Origin: Stenotrophomonas africana
Lineage (GTDB): Bacteria > Pseudomonadota > Gammaproteobacteria > Xanthomonadales > Xanthomonadaceae
Length of the DNA: 64,000 bases
NCBI RefSeq assembly: GCF_013004645.1
Contig: NZ_JABEME010000002.1
Location: 372,001 to 436,000 of the forward strand
Direction: 5' to 3'
The translations under genes were made by a program, and so were the position numbers. Below the pieces are notes generated by a model. That model saw nothing but the letters and a program-made list of their open reading frames with translations. It was not told the origin of the DNA and made no database searches. Positions 8,044 to 16,401 of this stretch are shown here, piece by piece (the first letter of the stretch is position 1; every line of letters starts with the position of its first letter).

Positions 8044-8837
8044 CAGCCGATCAATCCATCCACCGGGGAGGAGGCGCTGGCGTAGCGCTTGCGCGGGATG
8101 CGCCCGGCCAGGAAGGCCTCGCGGCCGGCCTCGACCGCCTTGCGCATGGCGCTGGCCATCAGCACCGGGCTGCGTGCACCGGCAATGGCGGTATTCATCA
8201 GCACGCCGTCGCAGCCCAGCTCCATCGCGATTGCCGCATCCGACGCGGTGCCCACGCCGGCGTCGACGATGATCGGCACCTTGGCGTCCTCGATGATCTG
8301 CAGCAGGTTGTACTTGTTCTGGATGCCCAGGCCCGAACCGATCGGCGCGGCCAACGGCATCACCGCAGCGCAGCCGATCTCTTCCAGGCGCTTGGCCAGG
8401 ATCGGGTCATCGGAGGTGTAGACCATCACTTCGAAGCCGTCCTTGACCAGCTGCTCGGCAGCCTTGAGGGTCTGCACCACGTCCGGGTACAGCGACTTCT
8501 GGTCGCCCAGCACTTCCAGCTTGGTCAGGTTGTGGCCGTCCAGCAGCTCACGGGCCAGGCGGCAGGTACGCACGGCGTCTTCGGCGGTGTAGCAGCCAGC
8601 GGTATTGGGCAGGATGGTGAAGCGCTCCGGCGGCAGCACGTCCAGCAGGTTCGGTTCGCCCGGGTTCTGCCCGATGTTGGTGCGGCGGATGGCCACGGTG
8701 ACGATCTGGGCGCCAGCAGCCTCGGTGGCCAGGCGGGTTTCTTCCAGATCCTTGAACTTGCCGGTGCCGGTCAGCAGCCGCGAGCCATAGGTCTTGCCGG
8801 CGATCACCAGCGAATCGGGGGAGACATGAACGTTCAT
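8043..8837 (-). CDS. thiG: Thiazole synthase ThiG
   Basis: A 264-residue TIM-barrel enzyme. The Schiff-base Lys lies in [15 protein letters not shown], and the phosphate-binding C-terminal half has [22 protein letters not shown] and [11 protein letters not shown]. It joins deoxyxylulose phosphate, dehydroglycine and ThiS thiocarboxylate to make the thiazole of thiamine. The start is ATG 8837 ([10 protein letters not shown]); the longer open frame upstream runs through the thiS spacer. It lies between thiS (106 bases upstream) and trmB (one-base overlap). Confidence 0.96.
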   Translation of the reverse strand: MNVHVSPDSLVIAGKTYGSRLLTGTGKFKDLEETRLATEAAGAQIVTVAIRRTNIGQNPGEPNLLDVLPPERFTILPNTAGCYTAEDAVRTCRLARELLDGHNLTKLEVLGDQKSLYPDVVQTLKAAEQLVKDGFEVMVYTSDDPILAKRLEEIGCAAVMPLAAPIGSGLGIQNKYNLLQIIEDAKVPIIVDAGVGTASDAAIAMELGCDGVLMNTAIAGARSPVLMASAMRKAVEAGREAFLAGRIPRKRYASASSPVDGLIG

Positions 8838-8943
8838 GGCGCGATTATCGCTTATCCGCCTGAAGATGGGATCACGCAATGGCGTGCAGGCCGTGGATCG
8901 GTGTGGATACTGCCGGCGGCAGGCCGGCAAAGCCGGACAGGTC

Positions 8944-9144
8944 TCAGCCGCCGCCCAGTGCGTGCACGATCTCCACCACGTCGCCTTCGGACAGGACATG
9001 CGCGCCATGGCGGCTGCGGCTGACGATCTCGCCGTTGACCTCCACCGCCACCCGGCGCTGCAGCAGCTGCTCGGCCTCGAGCAGGTCGTGGAGGGTCGCC
9101 GAAGCGGGCAGGGTGCGGGGTTCGCCGTTGAGCTGGATGTTCAT
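8944..9144 (-). CDS. thiS: Sulfur carrier protein ThiS
   Basis: A 66-residue ubiquitin-like protein starting [15 protein letters not shown] and ending in the required Gly-Gly (HALGGG), which is adenylated and converted to a thiocarboxylate. It supplies sulfur to ThiG. The upstream extension of the frame is not coding-like. The gene is first in the minus-strand order thiS-thiG-trmB-SLC13. No TPP riboswitch could be recognised in the 200 bases upstream. Confidence 0.93.
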   Translation of the reverse strand: MNIQLNGEPRTLPASATLHDLLEAEQLLQRRVAVEVNGEIVSRSRHGAHVLSEGDVVEIVHALGGG

Positions 9145-9351
9145 CCGCACATTGTCGCTGATAGCCCGCCGGGATCGGAACGTTTGCAAATTGAACCGGG
9201 CGCCAGCTCCGGCACAGCGGGCTTTGCCGTGCTCGGGCGACAATCCATGCGGCGGCGCAGCGTGAGCAAATGGCAGCGCGGTGAAACCATTCACCGTGCG
9301 CCGGCGTACGTCCGCCGGGTCCTCAACGATTTCCCCACAGGAGTTCTTTAC

Positions 9352-11187
9352 ATGCTGCTCAGCAAACGCCCGATCCGCTCCCTGATGGCGGCCGCGATCG
9401 CGCTGGCCGCGCTACCGGCCATGGCAGGCGAATCCCCGTATTCCAGAGCCGTGTTCTTCGGTGACAGCCTCACCGATGCCGGCTATTTCCGCCCGCTGCT
9501 GGATCCGGGCGTACGTCCGGTCACCGGCCAGTTCACTACCAACCCGGGTTGGGTGTGGTCGCAACAGGTGGCCAATTACTACGGCCTCGACGGCACGCCC
9601 AACGGCAATGGCCAGAACGGCGACAACTACGCTGCTGGCGGCGCCCGCGTCGGCGTGGACGTGCCGAGCGCGATGGGCACCATCCCTTCGCTGAAGTCGC
9701 AGGCCGCCCGCTACCTCGCCGCAAATGGCGGCAAGGCTGACGCCAATGCCCTGTACACCGTCTGGGGCGGTGCCAATGACCTGTTTGCCGCCGCCGCTGC
9801 GCCGGCCCAGGCGCAGGCCATCATCGGTGCGGCCGTCACCGATCAGATCGCTTTGGTCGGCGCGCTGAAGCAGGCCGGTGCGCAGTACGTGCTGGTGCCG
9901 AACCTGCCCAACGTCGGTCTGACCCCGGCCTTCCGCGGCCCGAATGCCGCTACCGCCACGGCGCTGTCGGCCGGCTACAACAAGGCCCTGTACGGTGGCC
10001 TGAAGCAGGCCGGCATCGAGTTCATCCCGCTCGATACCTTCACCGTGCTGGCTGAAGTCGCTGCCAACCCGGGCATGTACGGCTTCACCAACGTCACCGG
10101 TACGGCCTGCAAGATCGATCCGAACAACTCCACTGCGAGCATCATCGGCTGCAACCCGACCAGCTACGTCAGCCCGGATGCGGCCAACACCTACCTGTTC
10201 GCCGACGGCGTGCATCCGACCACCGCCGGCCATCAGCTGCTGGGCCAGTATGCGGTCTCCGTGCTGGAAGGCCCGCGTCTGCAGCAGGTGCTGAGCCACT
10301 CGGCACAGACCATCGGCCGTTCGCGTGCCGATCAGGTCAGCATGCACCTGGGGGGTCGCCCGGCCGATGGCCTGTCCTGGTGGGGCGGCGTGCGCGGTGA
10401 CCTGCAGCGTTATGACCATGCCGACCTGTACGACGGCCTGGCGCCCGCCGGCCTGTTCGGTATCGACTGGGCACGCGACGGCATGGTGTTCGGCGGCTTC
10501 GCCGGCTTCGGCCGTCTCAACGCCGACTTCGGCAACAGCCGTGGCGACTTCACCCAGAAGGACACCACCGCTGGTCTGTTCGCGGGCTGGTACCACGACC
10601 GCATCTGGGTCAATGGCCAGGTCAGCTACACCTGGTTGTCCTATGACGTGAACCGCAAGGTCCAGTTGGGTCCGGCCACCCGCGAGCACGGTGGTTCGCC
10701 GGACGGCAGCAACCTGACCGCTGCCCTGAACGCCGGTTACGAGTTCGGCACCGAAGGCGGCTTCCGCCACGGTCCGATTGCTTCGGTGATCTGGCAGAAG
10801 GTGAAGATCGACGGTTACACCGAAAGCGCTGCCGCCGGCACGCTGGCCACCGCACTGGGCTACGACCGCCAGAACGTCGATTCGACCGTCGGTCGCATCG
10901 GCTGGCAGGCCCGCTTCGATGGCGGCACCGTCAAGCCTTACGCGCAGGTGACCTACGACCACGAGTTCGAAGACACCAAGCAGGCCAGTGCCTGGCTGCA
11001 GACCCTGCCGGAACTGGGCAGCTATCGCGTGCCGGGCCTGAACTTCGACAAGAACTACGCCACCGTGGTGCTGGGTGCCCGTACCGAGCTGTTCGGCCTG
11101 CAGAGCAACTTCGGCCTGAGCGCTTCGGCCGGGCAGAAGCGTGCCCAGGACGCGACGCTGTTCGCCAACTTCAGCGGCAGCTTCTAA
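9352..11187 (+). CDS. estA: GDSL-type autotransporter esterase/lipase
   Basis: A 611-residue type V secreted protein. The signal peptide (LMAAAIALAALPAMA) is followed by a GDSL passenger. Ser39 is in FFGDSLTDAG, the oxyanion Asn is in GGAND (~142), and the catalytic Asp/His are in DGVHPTTAGH (285/288). From about residue 330 the C-terminal part is a 12-strand beta-barrel with alternating aromatic strands, ending in Phe (FANFSGSF). It is homologous to Pseudomonas EstA, which displays esterase on the outer membrane. The start ATG 9352 has a CAGGAG ribosome site at 9338-9343; the longer open frame from 8836 runs antisense through thiS. Confidence 0.92.
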   Translation: MLLSKRPIRSLMAAAIALAALPAMAGESPYSRAVFFGDSLTDAGYFRPLLDPGVRPVTGQFTTNPGWVWSQQVANYYGLDGTPNGNGQNGDNYAAGGARVGVDVPSAMGTIPSLKSQAARYLAANGGKADANALYTVWGGANDLFAAAAAPAQAQAIIGAAVTDQIALVGALKQAGAQYVLVPNLPNVGLTPAFRGPNAATATALSAGYNKALYGGLKQAGIEFIPLDTFTVLAEVAANPGMYGFTNVTGTACKIDPNNSTASIIGCNPTSYVSPDAANTYLFADGVHPTTAGHQLLGQYAVSVLEGPRLQQVLSHSAQTIGRSRADQVSMHLGGRPADGLSWWGGVRGDLQRYDHADLYDGLAPAGLFGIDWARDGMVFGGFAGFGRLNADFGNSRGDFTQKDTTAGLFAGWYHDRIWVNGQVSYTWLSYDVNRKVQLGPATREHGGSPDGSNLTAALNAGYEFGTEGGFRHGPIASVIWQKVKIDGYTESAAAGTLATALGYDRQNVDSTVGRIGWQARFDGGTVKPYAQVTYDHEFEDTKQASAWLQTLPELGSYRVPGLNFDKNYATVVLGARTELFGLQSNFGLSASAGQKRAQDATLFANFSGSF

Positions 11188-11200
11188 GCAGAAACCAGGC

Positions 11201-11240
11201 GGGGTCGGATCCCTTTCGTTGCCGAAAGGGATCCGGCCCC
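11201..11240. repeat. Long GGGGTCGGATCCC hairpin after estA
   Basis: Eighteen-base arms (11201-11218 and 11223-11240) pair fully apart from one G-T position around TTGC. There is no T-run downstream, yet the location thirteen bases after the estA stop suggests a 3'-end function. It shares its GGGGT(C/T)GGATCC head with the repeat at 1245-1282. Confidence 0.55.
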
Positions 11241-11260
11241 GCTCTGATGCGGGGGCACCA

Positions 11261-11290
11261 TTGCGCAACACCGCCCCCAGCGCATAGACT
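11261..11290 (+). promoter_or_regulatory. Candidate promoter of the tRNA-Gly gene
   Basis: TTGCGC (11261-11266) and TAGACT (11285-11290) are separated by 18 bases, ending 12 bases before the tRNA 5' end. Confidence 0.45.
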
Positions 11291-11302
11291 TTCCACCGCA
11301 AC

Positions 11303-11376
11303 GCGGGCGTAGCTCAATGGTAGAGCTGTAGCTTCCCAAGCTACTGACGAGGGTTCGATTCCCTTCGCCCGCTCCA
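11303..11376 (+). tRNA. tRNA-Gly (anticodon CCC)
   Basis: A 74-base gene with encoded CCA. The acceptor arms GCGGGCG and CGCCCGC pair exactly, with discriminator T. The anticodon stem GTAGC/GCTAC encloses the loop TTCCCAA, giving anticodon CCC. The T arm has GGGTTCGATTCCC. Immediately downstream is a phage-type integrase, so the tRNA 3' end is the probable attachment site of the accessory region that follows. Confidence 0.96.
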
Positions 11377-11482
11377 ATCAGCACCGAGATCCGCGCTAAG
11401 TGTCTGGAGGCGCGAGAATTTTGGGGTTGGATAACGGCCTCTCAAACGACCTTCCTGGGTATCGTTTGAGGTATCGCCAAAC

Positions 11483-13064
11483 ATGCCAAAGCCATTGCTT
11501 TTGGCCAGGCCAAGCGGGGTTTATGCCCGTTTTCTCGTCCCGAAAGACTTGCGAGCATTGGTCGGCTCGCGCTTCCTCGTTCGTCCGTTGCACGCTCCCT
11601 TCGGAGACGTGGCCAGGCTGGTCGCTGCCCGCATGGGCATGGCACTCTCTCATGCATTCCAAGCATTGAGACAGGGGCAGGCGGTGGACATCGACGAGGT
11701 GTTACGCAGGGTGCGGCGGAATGGCGTTCAACAGCTGATCTTGAAAGGGATCACGTTCCCCAACGGCGCGGGCGTGACCGAGGTGGAGATCAAAACGCCG
11801 GAAGACATGGCGTTCTGGCGCGAGACCCTCGAAAAGATGGCCAGCGCCGATCCAGTAGAAAGCATCGGCCTGCTTCCTGAGCATTTTCTGCTCAAGCAGC
11901 AGGAGACGCATGCGAAGAGGGAGGCGACAGGTCGTTCGGTTGGACTGTCACTGTCTAAGGCCATCGAAAACCACCTGACGGATCTGACCAACGCGAAGTT
12001 GCAGCCAAAGACGATTCTGGAGAGCCGTCACACGTTGCGGTTGTTTGCTGGCGTGGTAGGGGAAGATCTGCCTGTGTCCGAGCTTGCGCAAGATCACGTG
12101 CGCGAGTTCTTCAGCGCAATTCGATGGTGGCCTTCGAATGCATCCAAGCGGCCTGCTTACCGAGGAATGCCGGTGCTGGAGGTGATGGCCTTGGCAAAGG
12201 CCAACGATGAGCCCGAGCCGGCCGCCTGGACCATCAAAAAGCACCGCCAGCGTCTGTCGGTGTTCTTTATCTCCTTGGTCGAGGCCAAGCGAGTGGAGGT
12301 CAATCCATTGGCAGGCGTTCGAGCGGTGGCGACCCCAGACGAAGAAGACAGGGGATCTCCCTTCACCGACAGCGAGTTGGGCGCCATTTTTGGAAGCGCG
12401 TTTGTTCCCTGGGCGTCGAAGTATCCGCATCGGTGGTTTGGTCCGATGCTCGGGCTCTACAGCGGTGCTCGGGTCAACGAAGTGGCTCAGTTGCAAGTGG
12501 ATGACATCGCAACGGTCGATGGCGTTCCCGGATTCTACGTCCGGGTGGTGGCCAGGGGCCAACGGATCAAGGGCAAGCATTCGCGCCGTTTTATTCCCTT
12601 GGCGCAACCCGTGCTGGAGGGCCGGGTTCCTGGACTACGTGCAGGAGGCCAAGGCCGCAGGCCATGTGCAGTTGTTCCCCAATCTCCCGAACAGCACCGG
12701 TCTGGGATTTGGCAGGCAGCTGTCACGCCAGTTTTCCACCTACATCAAGCGGCAAGGCGTCGAGGAAAAGGGGCAGGGCTTTCACGGTTTTCGCCACACC
12801 TTGGCCGATCGCCTCGACGCCGCAGGTGCGTCGCCAGCGGCCATCGGCGCGGTCACCGGACATGCTGCGGGGCAGACGGTTTTGGAGAAGCACTACATTC
12901 ACCGCTCCACCCTGCCGGACCGCGTGGCGACGTTGGGCAGGTTCTCGCCTCCGGTTGTGTTGCCGCGCTATCAACCGGGGCAGTTTGACTTGGCGTTGCG
13001 CTCGGCCGAGCAGAAGCTGCGGGAAGTTGGTCGGCGTGGAGGAAAGAAAAAGGCCCCCAGCTGA
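11483..13064 (+). pseudogene. Tyrosine recombinase (integrase), frameshifted
   Basis: An integrase of about 527 residues split by a frameshift. Frame one runs from ATG 11483 (MPKPLLLARPSGVYARFLVP) through the core-binding domain and the catalytic Arg of YSGARVNEVAQL to RRFIPLAQPVLEG near 12620. The rest lies in the next frame: AGFLDYVQEAKAAGH, HGFRHTL (His/Arg), TGHAAGQTVLEKHY (His/nucleophilic Tyr), ending GGKKKAPS at 13064. Removing one G from the GGG at 12619-12621 restores a single frame. As read, frame one would end at 12988 without the catalytic HxxR and Tyr. Either the integrase is dead or the assembly has a one-base error. Confidence 0.85.
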
Positions 13065-13075
13065 GCGGGGGCCTT
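13050..13075 (-). terminator. Rho-independent terminator of the leftward island operon
   Basis: The arms AAGGCCCCC and GGGGGCCTT are followed on the minus strand by TTTTCTTTCC, a proper U-rich tail. It lies 80 bases after the last operon gene (13155) and overlaps the integrase 3' end. Confidence 0.75.
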
Positions 13076-13154
13076 CCTGAAGCTGAACTGGAACTTCTAC
13101 TCACTTGCTGGCGCTGGCGTTGAGCAGAGCGGTTACCGCTCTACAAGCCCATGC

Positions 13155-13862
13155 TTACTCCAGCGGGCGAGGAGAGCGCTCCACGCCGCCTGAGAACGTC
13201 TCCAGCAGCCCTGCCGCTCGCCTGTCTGCTGACAACAGTTCAGCGGTGCCAAGTTTCGGACGATCCAGCAGTTCCGAGGCCCTTGAGTCACCCAGCAGGT
13301 AGGCAACCTTGAGATACGCGGCGCTATCCACCAAGGAGCCGTGGCTGGGGTCGTCATAGTAGATCTTGGAAAGCCCGTAGTAGGCGAACAGGTTGCCTGA
13401 TTTGGCTTGCTCATAGAGAAGCACGGAGCCTTCCGTGAACTTCCCGGCTTCCAGAGCAATTCTCTCCGCGTAGACAACGGCGGCCGGCCTATTGCCGGAC
13501 GCTGCCATCTCTTGGAGGGATTGCAGGCTGGCGGCATGCAACTTGGCGTTCTCCTGTTCAGAGGGATAGCCATGCTGAATCAACCACTGGGCCTCGGCTG
13601 GAGAGCGGGCGCTCAGTGGGCCGGCGCTCGCACAGGACGGATCCACCGCAGGGCACAGCCTCTGCTGAATTTCGGCAGATCGATCGGCCGCGTTTACGCC
13701 GGCGTTGGAGGATGGCGTGGGCCGTGACGTCTCGCCTTTTGGTGTCTGGTCGCCCTGCTGGGCTTTCTGTTCAGTCGTTTGAACGTCCGCTGCGGGGGAG
13801 GACTTGTCCGCGCAAGCGGAAAGTGCGCAGGCAAGCATGGCCACGATTGCGAAGTTTTTCAT
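13155..13862 (-). CDS. Sel1-like-repeat lipoprotein (island operon gene 5)
   Basis: A 235-residue predicted lipoprotein. MKNFAIVAMLACALSACADK gives a signal peptide and lipobox LSAC, with Ala after the lipidated Cys, which favours outer-membrane sorting. A Gln/Thr/Pro-rich linker follows. The C-terminal half has short helical pairs (YAERIALEAGKFTEGSVLLY; NLFAYYGLSKIYYDDPSHG; AYLKVAYLLGDSRASELL) that look like degenerate Sel1/TPR repeats. The start at 13862 has an AGGTGAG site; an upstream in-frame ATG at 13925 would bury the signal peptide. It is the last gene of the operon, eleven bases after the 305-residue gene. Function unknown. Confidence 0.7.
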   Translation of the reverse strand: MKNFAIVAMLACALSACADKSSPAADVQTTEQKAQQGDQTPKGETSRPTPSSNAGVNAADRSAEIQQRLCPAVDPSCASAGPLSARSPAEAQWLIQHGYPSEQENAKLHAASLQSLQEMAASGNRPAAVVYAERIALEAGKFTEGSVLLYEQAKSGNLFAYYGLSKIYYDDPSHGSLVDSAAYLKVAYLLGDSRASELLDRPKLGTAELLSADRRAAGLLETFSGGVERSPRPLE

Positions 13863-13873
13863 GCGCTCACCTG

Positions 13874-14791
13874 TCAAGGAATTGAACATTGCTGTTGGTC
13901 CAGTTGCGTCCACCATGTTGAGCACTGGGCATCTTCAGAGACATATTTCCATTTCTCTTTCAGGGATTTCTCCAGCTCAACCGCACCTGCCCCTTGCGGC
14001 GTGATGTATTCCTCCACGGGCACGCCGTAGCGACGTGCCCACTCTACGAAGGTCTCAACGAGACCGGGAGCCCCCACCTCATCGTCTATCGCCTTAAGGA
14101 TGCTGAGACAGTATGACTCAGGAATGGTGATGTTGATGCCAGCCCTGGTCGCACTCGATGCTTGAAGCTGCTGTTCGCATGCATGCATAACCGCGTAGCG
14201 AAACTCCCCGGTCGCGCTGTCGAAGTCCTTTGTCAGGTTGGCGTAATTCTGGGTCTGGCGTTCCAGGGCGTCCTTCATAGAAGCCTGAGCGTTCGGATCA
14301 GGCGGCACGGTTCGACCAAACCCGTGCGTTCGGCCTTCGCTGAAGGAAATCGCCATCAGGACAGTGGACTTTGCCCCCCAAGAAGCGCCAGGTAAGCGAT
14401 CTTTTGCGTAGCTGGCCCCCGATGGGAACGGGATGCGCGCAGGGCAGGAGGCGGGCTTCCTGGCAATGTGTTCTGCACAAACCCGCTGTTTCCAAGTGTC
14501 TGCTGAGGGGGGAGAAGAGTTGCCCCCACCACCACCTCCTTCGCCTGGGTCGTAGCCCCCAACTCCGGGAAGTGAGGGGGGATCCATGGGGGGGACGTAA
14601 GGAGGCGGTATCGCATCAACCGGAGGAAGGTTGGTCGTTCCTCGATCGTTGGTGGTGTCGGCCATGCCTGATTGGGCTGCGAGCAACGACCCGCCCACGA
14701 TCAGCGATATGCGAAGAATGTCGCGGATCTGGCGTTTGAGGTTCTGCGATGTGGAGATGTCTTCGGGAGTTAACGTCGGTTTGTTCTTCAT
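13874..14791 (-). CDS. Pro/Gly-rich secreted protein of unknown function (operon gene 4)
   Basis: A 305-residue protein with a long polar N-region, a hydrophobic segment (ILRISLIVGGSLLAAQSGMA) compatible with an extended signal peptide, then a Pro-rich and Gly-rich low-complexity linker (residues ~52-92). A globular part follows with five or more Cys (KQRVCAEHIARKPASCPARI; MHACEQQ; SYCLSILK; EDAQCSTWW; QQQCSIP), suggesting disulfides in the periplasm or outside the cell. The ATG overlaps the Fic stop by four bases (ATGA), implying translational coupling. I recognise no family. Confidence 0.7.
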   Translation of the reverse strand: MKNKPTLTPEDISTSQNLKRQIRDILRISLIVGGSLLAAQSGMADTTNDRGTTNLPPVDAIPPPYVPPMDPPSLPGVGGYDPGEGGGGGGNSSPPSADTWKQRVCAEHIARKPASCPARIPFPSGASYAKDRLPGASWGAKSTVLMAISFSEGRTHGFGRTVPPDPNAQASMKDALERQTQNYANLTKDFDSATGEFRYAVMHACEQQLQASSATRAGINITIPESYCLSILKAIDDEVGAPGLVETFVEWARRYGVPVEEYITPQGAGAVELEKSLKEKWKYVSEDAQCSTWWTQLDQQQCSIP

Positions 14792-15837
14792 GAATCACCA
14801 TCAGTCCTTGGGGGCTTCAAAGCGGGCGATGCGAGCTTCTTGCACGTTCCAATGCATGTTTGAATGGCTTCTTCGAGGTCTCTTTGGGAGGGGAGGGAGG
14901 ATGCGGCGTAGGTCGAGGCAATTCGCCGGGCCAGCGGTGGGGAACAGTTCTCGCTGACGGCCTGCACGGCGTCTTCGGTCACGGCTCCTGTGAACAGCAG
15001 GGCGTCAGTTGCCCTGACGTCTAATTCTTTTCGTGCTTCTTGCCACACGGAGACTAGGGCGCGCGCCGCTGCCAGCCACCGCTCCATCCTTGCGGGCTCG
15101 GGCGTGTGCTGCCCGGTGAGGGAGGCGTCGTTCCACGAAGCAACGGTTGCCAACTTGTCAAACATCAGCAGCCAGCAAATGTAGAGCGGGAACAAACTGC
15201 GTTTGCGAGCGGCGAGCTTGATCAGCAAGGAACGTGTGATCCGTCCGTTTCCATCGGCCAATGGGTGGATCGTCAGCAGTTGATGCGCCAGAGCCTCGTC
15301 GAGGTGCTCGTTGCAGTTGGATTGGTGCTGGGAGAGGGTGGCCAGGAGATTGGCGAGCAGCGGATCGACGACCGCGACCGGTGGCAGCACGAGCACCGCC
15401 TCCTTGGGGCCTCGTCCTGCAACCCAGGCACGATCTGATCGAAGCGAAGGTGCCTGTAGTCCTGCTGCAGACGTCAGTGAGGCGATCAAGGCGTCGGTTG
15501 TGCGCAGATCCGCTGGGCTCAGGGGCGCGATTGCCTTGTGGGCTTTTTCGCCGGCGCTGACGGGCAGCAGGAAGTCCCCGTTGTAAGCTTGGGAGTGAAC
15601 CCGATTCAGTCGTGACGAAAGCAGCAGGAGCGGGTGAAGGTCCGGCTCCAGGAGCTTTGGCTCGTAGGCCTGCCGCAGCTCAAATGCTTCGGAGCGCAGT
15701 GGTTGGGGTTGCGAGACCACGACGCCGTGGGTGCCCCAGATCTGTGCTTCGCCCGCTGATCGGATCAGGGGAGGAGGAATGTAGTGCAGTGTCACGGCGC
15801 GTTCCAGGCGAGTGAGGTCCAGCGCGTGAGCGTGCAC
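14788..15837 (-). CDS. Fic-domain protein, predicted AMP/NMP transferase (operon gene 3)
   Basis: A 349-residue protein. The catalytic loop HPLADGNGRITR (191-202) matches HxFx(D/E)GNGRxxR with Leu in place of Phe, retaining the catalytic His and both Arg. The flap region KEAVLVLPPVAVVDPLLANL precedes it. Such proteins transfer AMP, UMP or phosphate onto target proteins. N- and C-terminal parts are family-specific. No signal peptide is visible, so it should be cytosolic or delivered by another route. I see no canonical inhibitory (S/T)xxxE(G/N) motif and no adjacent small antitoxin gene. GTG start at 15837 with a weak ribosome site. Confidence 0.85.
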   Translation of the reverse strand: MHAHALDLTRLERAVTLHYIPPPLIRSAGEAQIWGTHGVVVSQPQPLRSEAFELRQAYEPKLLEPDLHPLLLLSSRLNRVHSQAYNGDFLLPVSAGEKAHKAIAPLSPADLRTTDALIASLTSAAGLQAPSLRSDRAWVAGRGPKEAVLVLPPVAVVDPLLANLLATLSQHQSNCNEHLDEALAHQLLTIHPLADGNGRITRSLLIKLAARKRSLFPLYICWLLMFDKLATVASWNDASLTGQHTPEPARMERWLAAARALVSVWQEARKELDVRATDALLFTGAVTEDAVQAVSENCSPPLARRIASTYAASSLPSQRDLEEAIQTCIGTCKKLASPALKPPRTDGDS

Positions 15838-15855
15838 TGCCGTTCGTTACAGTCG

Positions 15856-16401
15856 TCACCGTCTTGGCTGAGGTGTCAGCGGTTTGCTTCTCCGCGCAAG
15901 AGATCGCAGGCCACGCTCAGCCGAGCTGCATGGCTCAAGGGGCGGGCGGGTGAAAGCGGAACTTGGGGAAAAAATTTCGCCCGATCTGCTTTTCGAAAAC
16001 GGGAAAAGCGTGCACAAGCATTTCCTTAAACCCCAATAGCTTTGCCAAAAGCCCCCCTGCTTTGCCACCGGGGTGGTGCTGGTCTGGGTCTCGTACTTGA
16101 TTCCGACGTAACCGTCGCCGCCCACGGTCACTTGGTAGTCAACGCAGGCAGCTCCGTTGCACATTGTTATAACGTCGCCGGGGACGATCCACAGAGGCTG
16201 TATGGAAACGAGCCGGTTGAAGCTGTCTTGAGCGAGCAGTAGCTCATTGGCAGTAGCAGGATCAACTCTCGGGTAGCCGAGCATGCAGTTGGTGCATGGA
16301 TAAGTGCCTATTTTTCTCGAGCCAGGCACCTGCGCGTGCACATACGCAGTCGCCGCCGATAGGAAAGTAAACAGAATGCTTGCGGTCAACCAGGCCTCCA
16401 T
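15856..16401 (-). CDS. Small secreted Cys-containing protein, probable frameshift at a G6 run (operon gene 2)
   Basis: As read, 181 residues. The signal peptide (MEAWLTASILFTFLSAATAY, cleavage near VHA-Q) is followed by TYPCTNCMLGYPRV (a CxxC pair) and MCNGAACVDYQVTVGGDGYV. After the G6 run at 16052-16057 the reading turns into a Ser/Arg/Pro-rich tail typical of an out-of-frame stretch. The other frame continues coherently (LLAKLLGFKEMLVHAFPVF, then EKQIGRNFFPKFRFHPP) to a TGA at 15935, giving about 155 residues. I therefore suspect one missing G. The start ATG 16401 has an AAGGAG site inside the upstream gene. Function unknown. Confidence 0.6.
   Translation of the reverse strand: MEAWLTASILFTFLSAATAYVHAQVPGSRKIGTYPCTNCMLGYPRVDPATANELLLAQDSFNRLVSIQPLWIVPGDVITMCNGAACVDYQVTVGGDGYVGIKYETQTSTTPVAKQGGFWQSYWGLRKCLCTLFPFSKSRSGEIFSPSSAFTRPPLEPCSSAERGLRSLARRSKPLTPQPRR

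Noticed and set aside
8838..9351. TPP riboswitch before thiS
   Set aside because: I could not find the conserved THI-box sequences (CTGAGA and ACCTGATC-like) on the minus strand.
13155..15837. Island genes as a type IV secretion effector/immunity pair
   Set aside because: A lipoprotein beside a possible toxin would fit, but no XVIP-like C-terminal Gln-rich domain is visible and the order does not match known pairs.
14788..15837. Fic gene as a Doc-Phd toxin-antitoxin module
   Set aside because: The protein is three times longer than Doc, and no Phd-like gene lies nearby.
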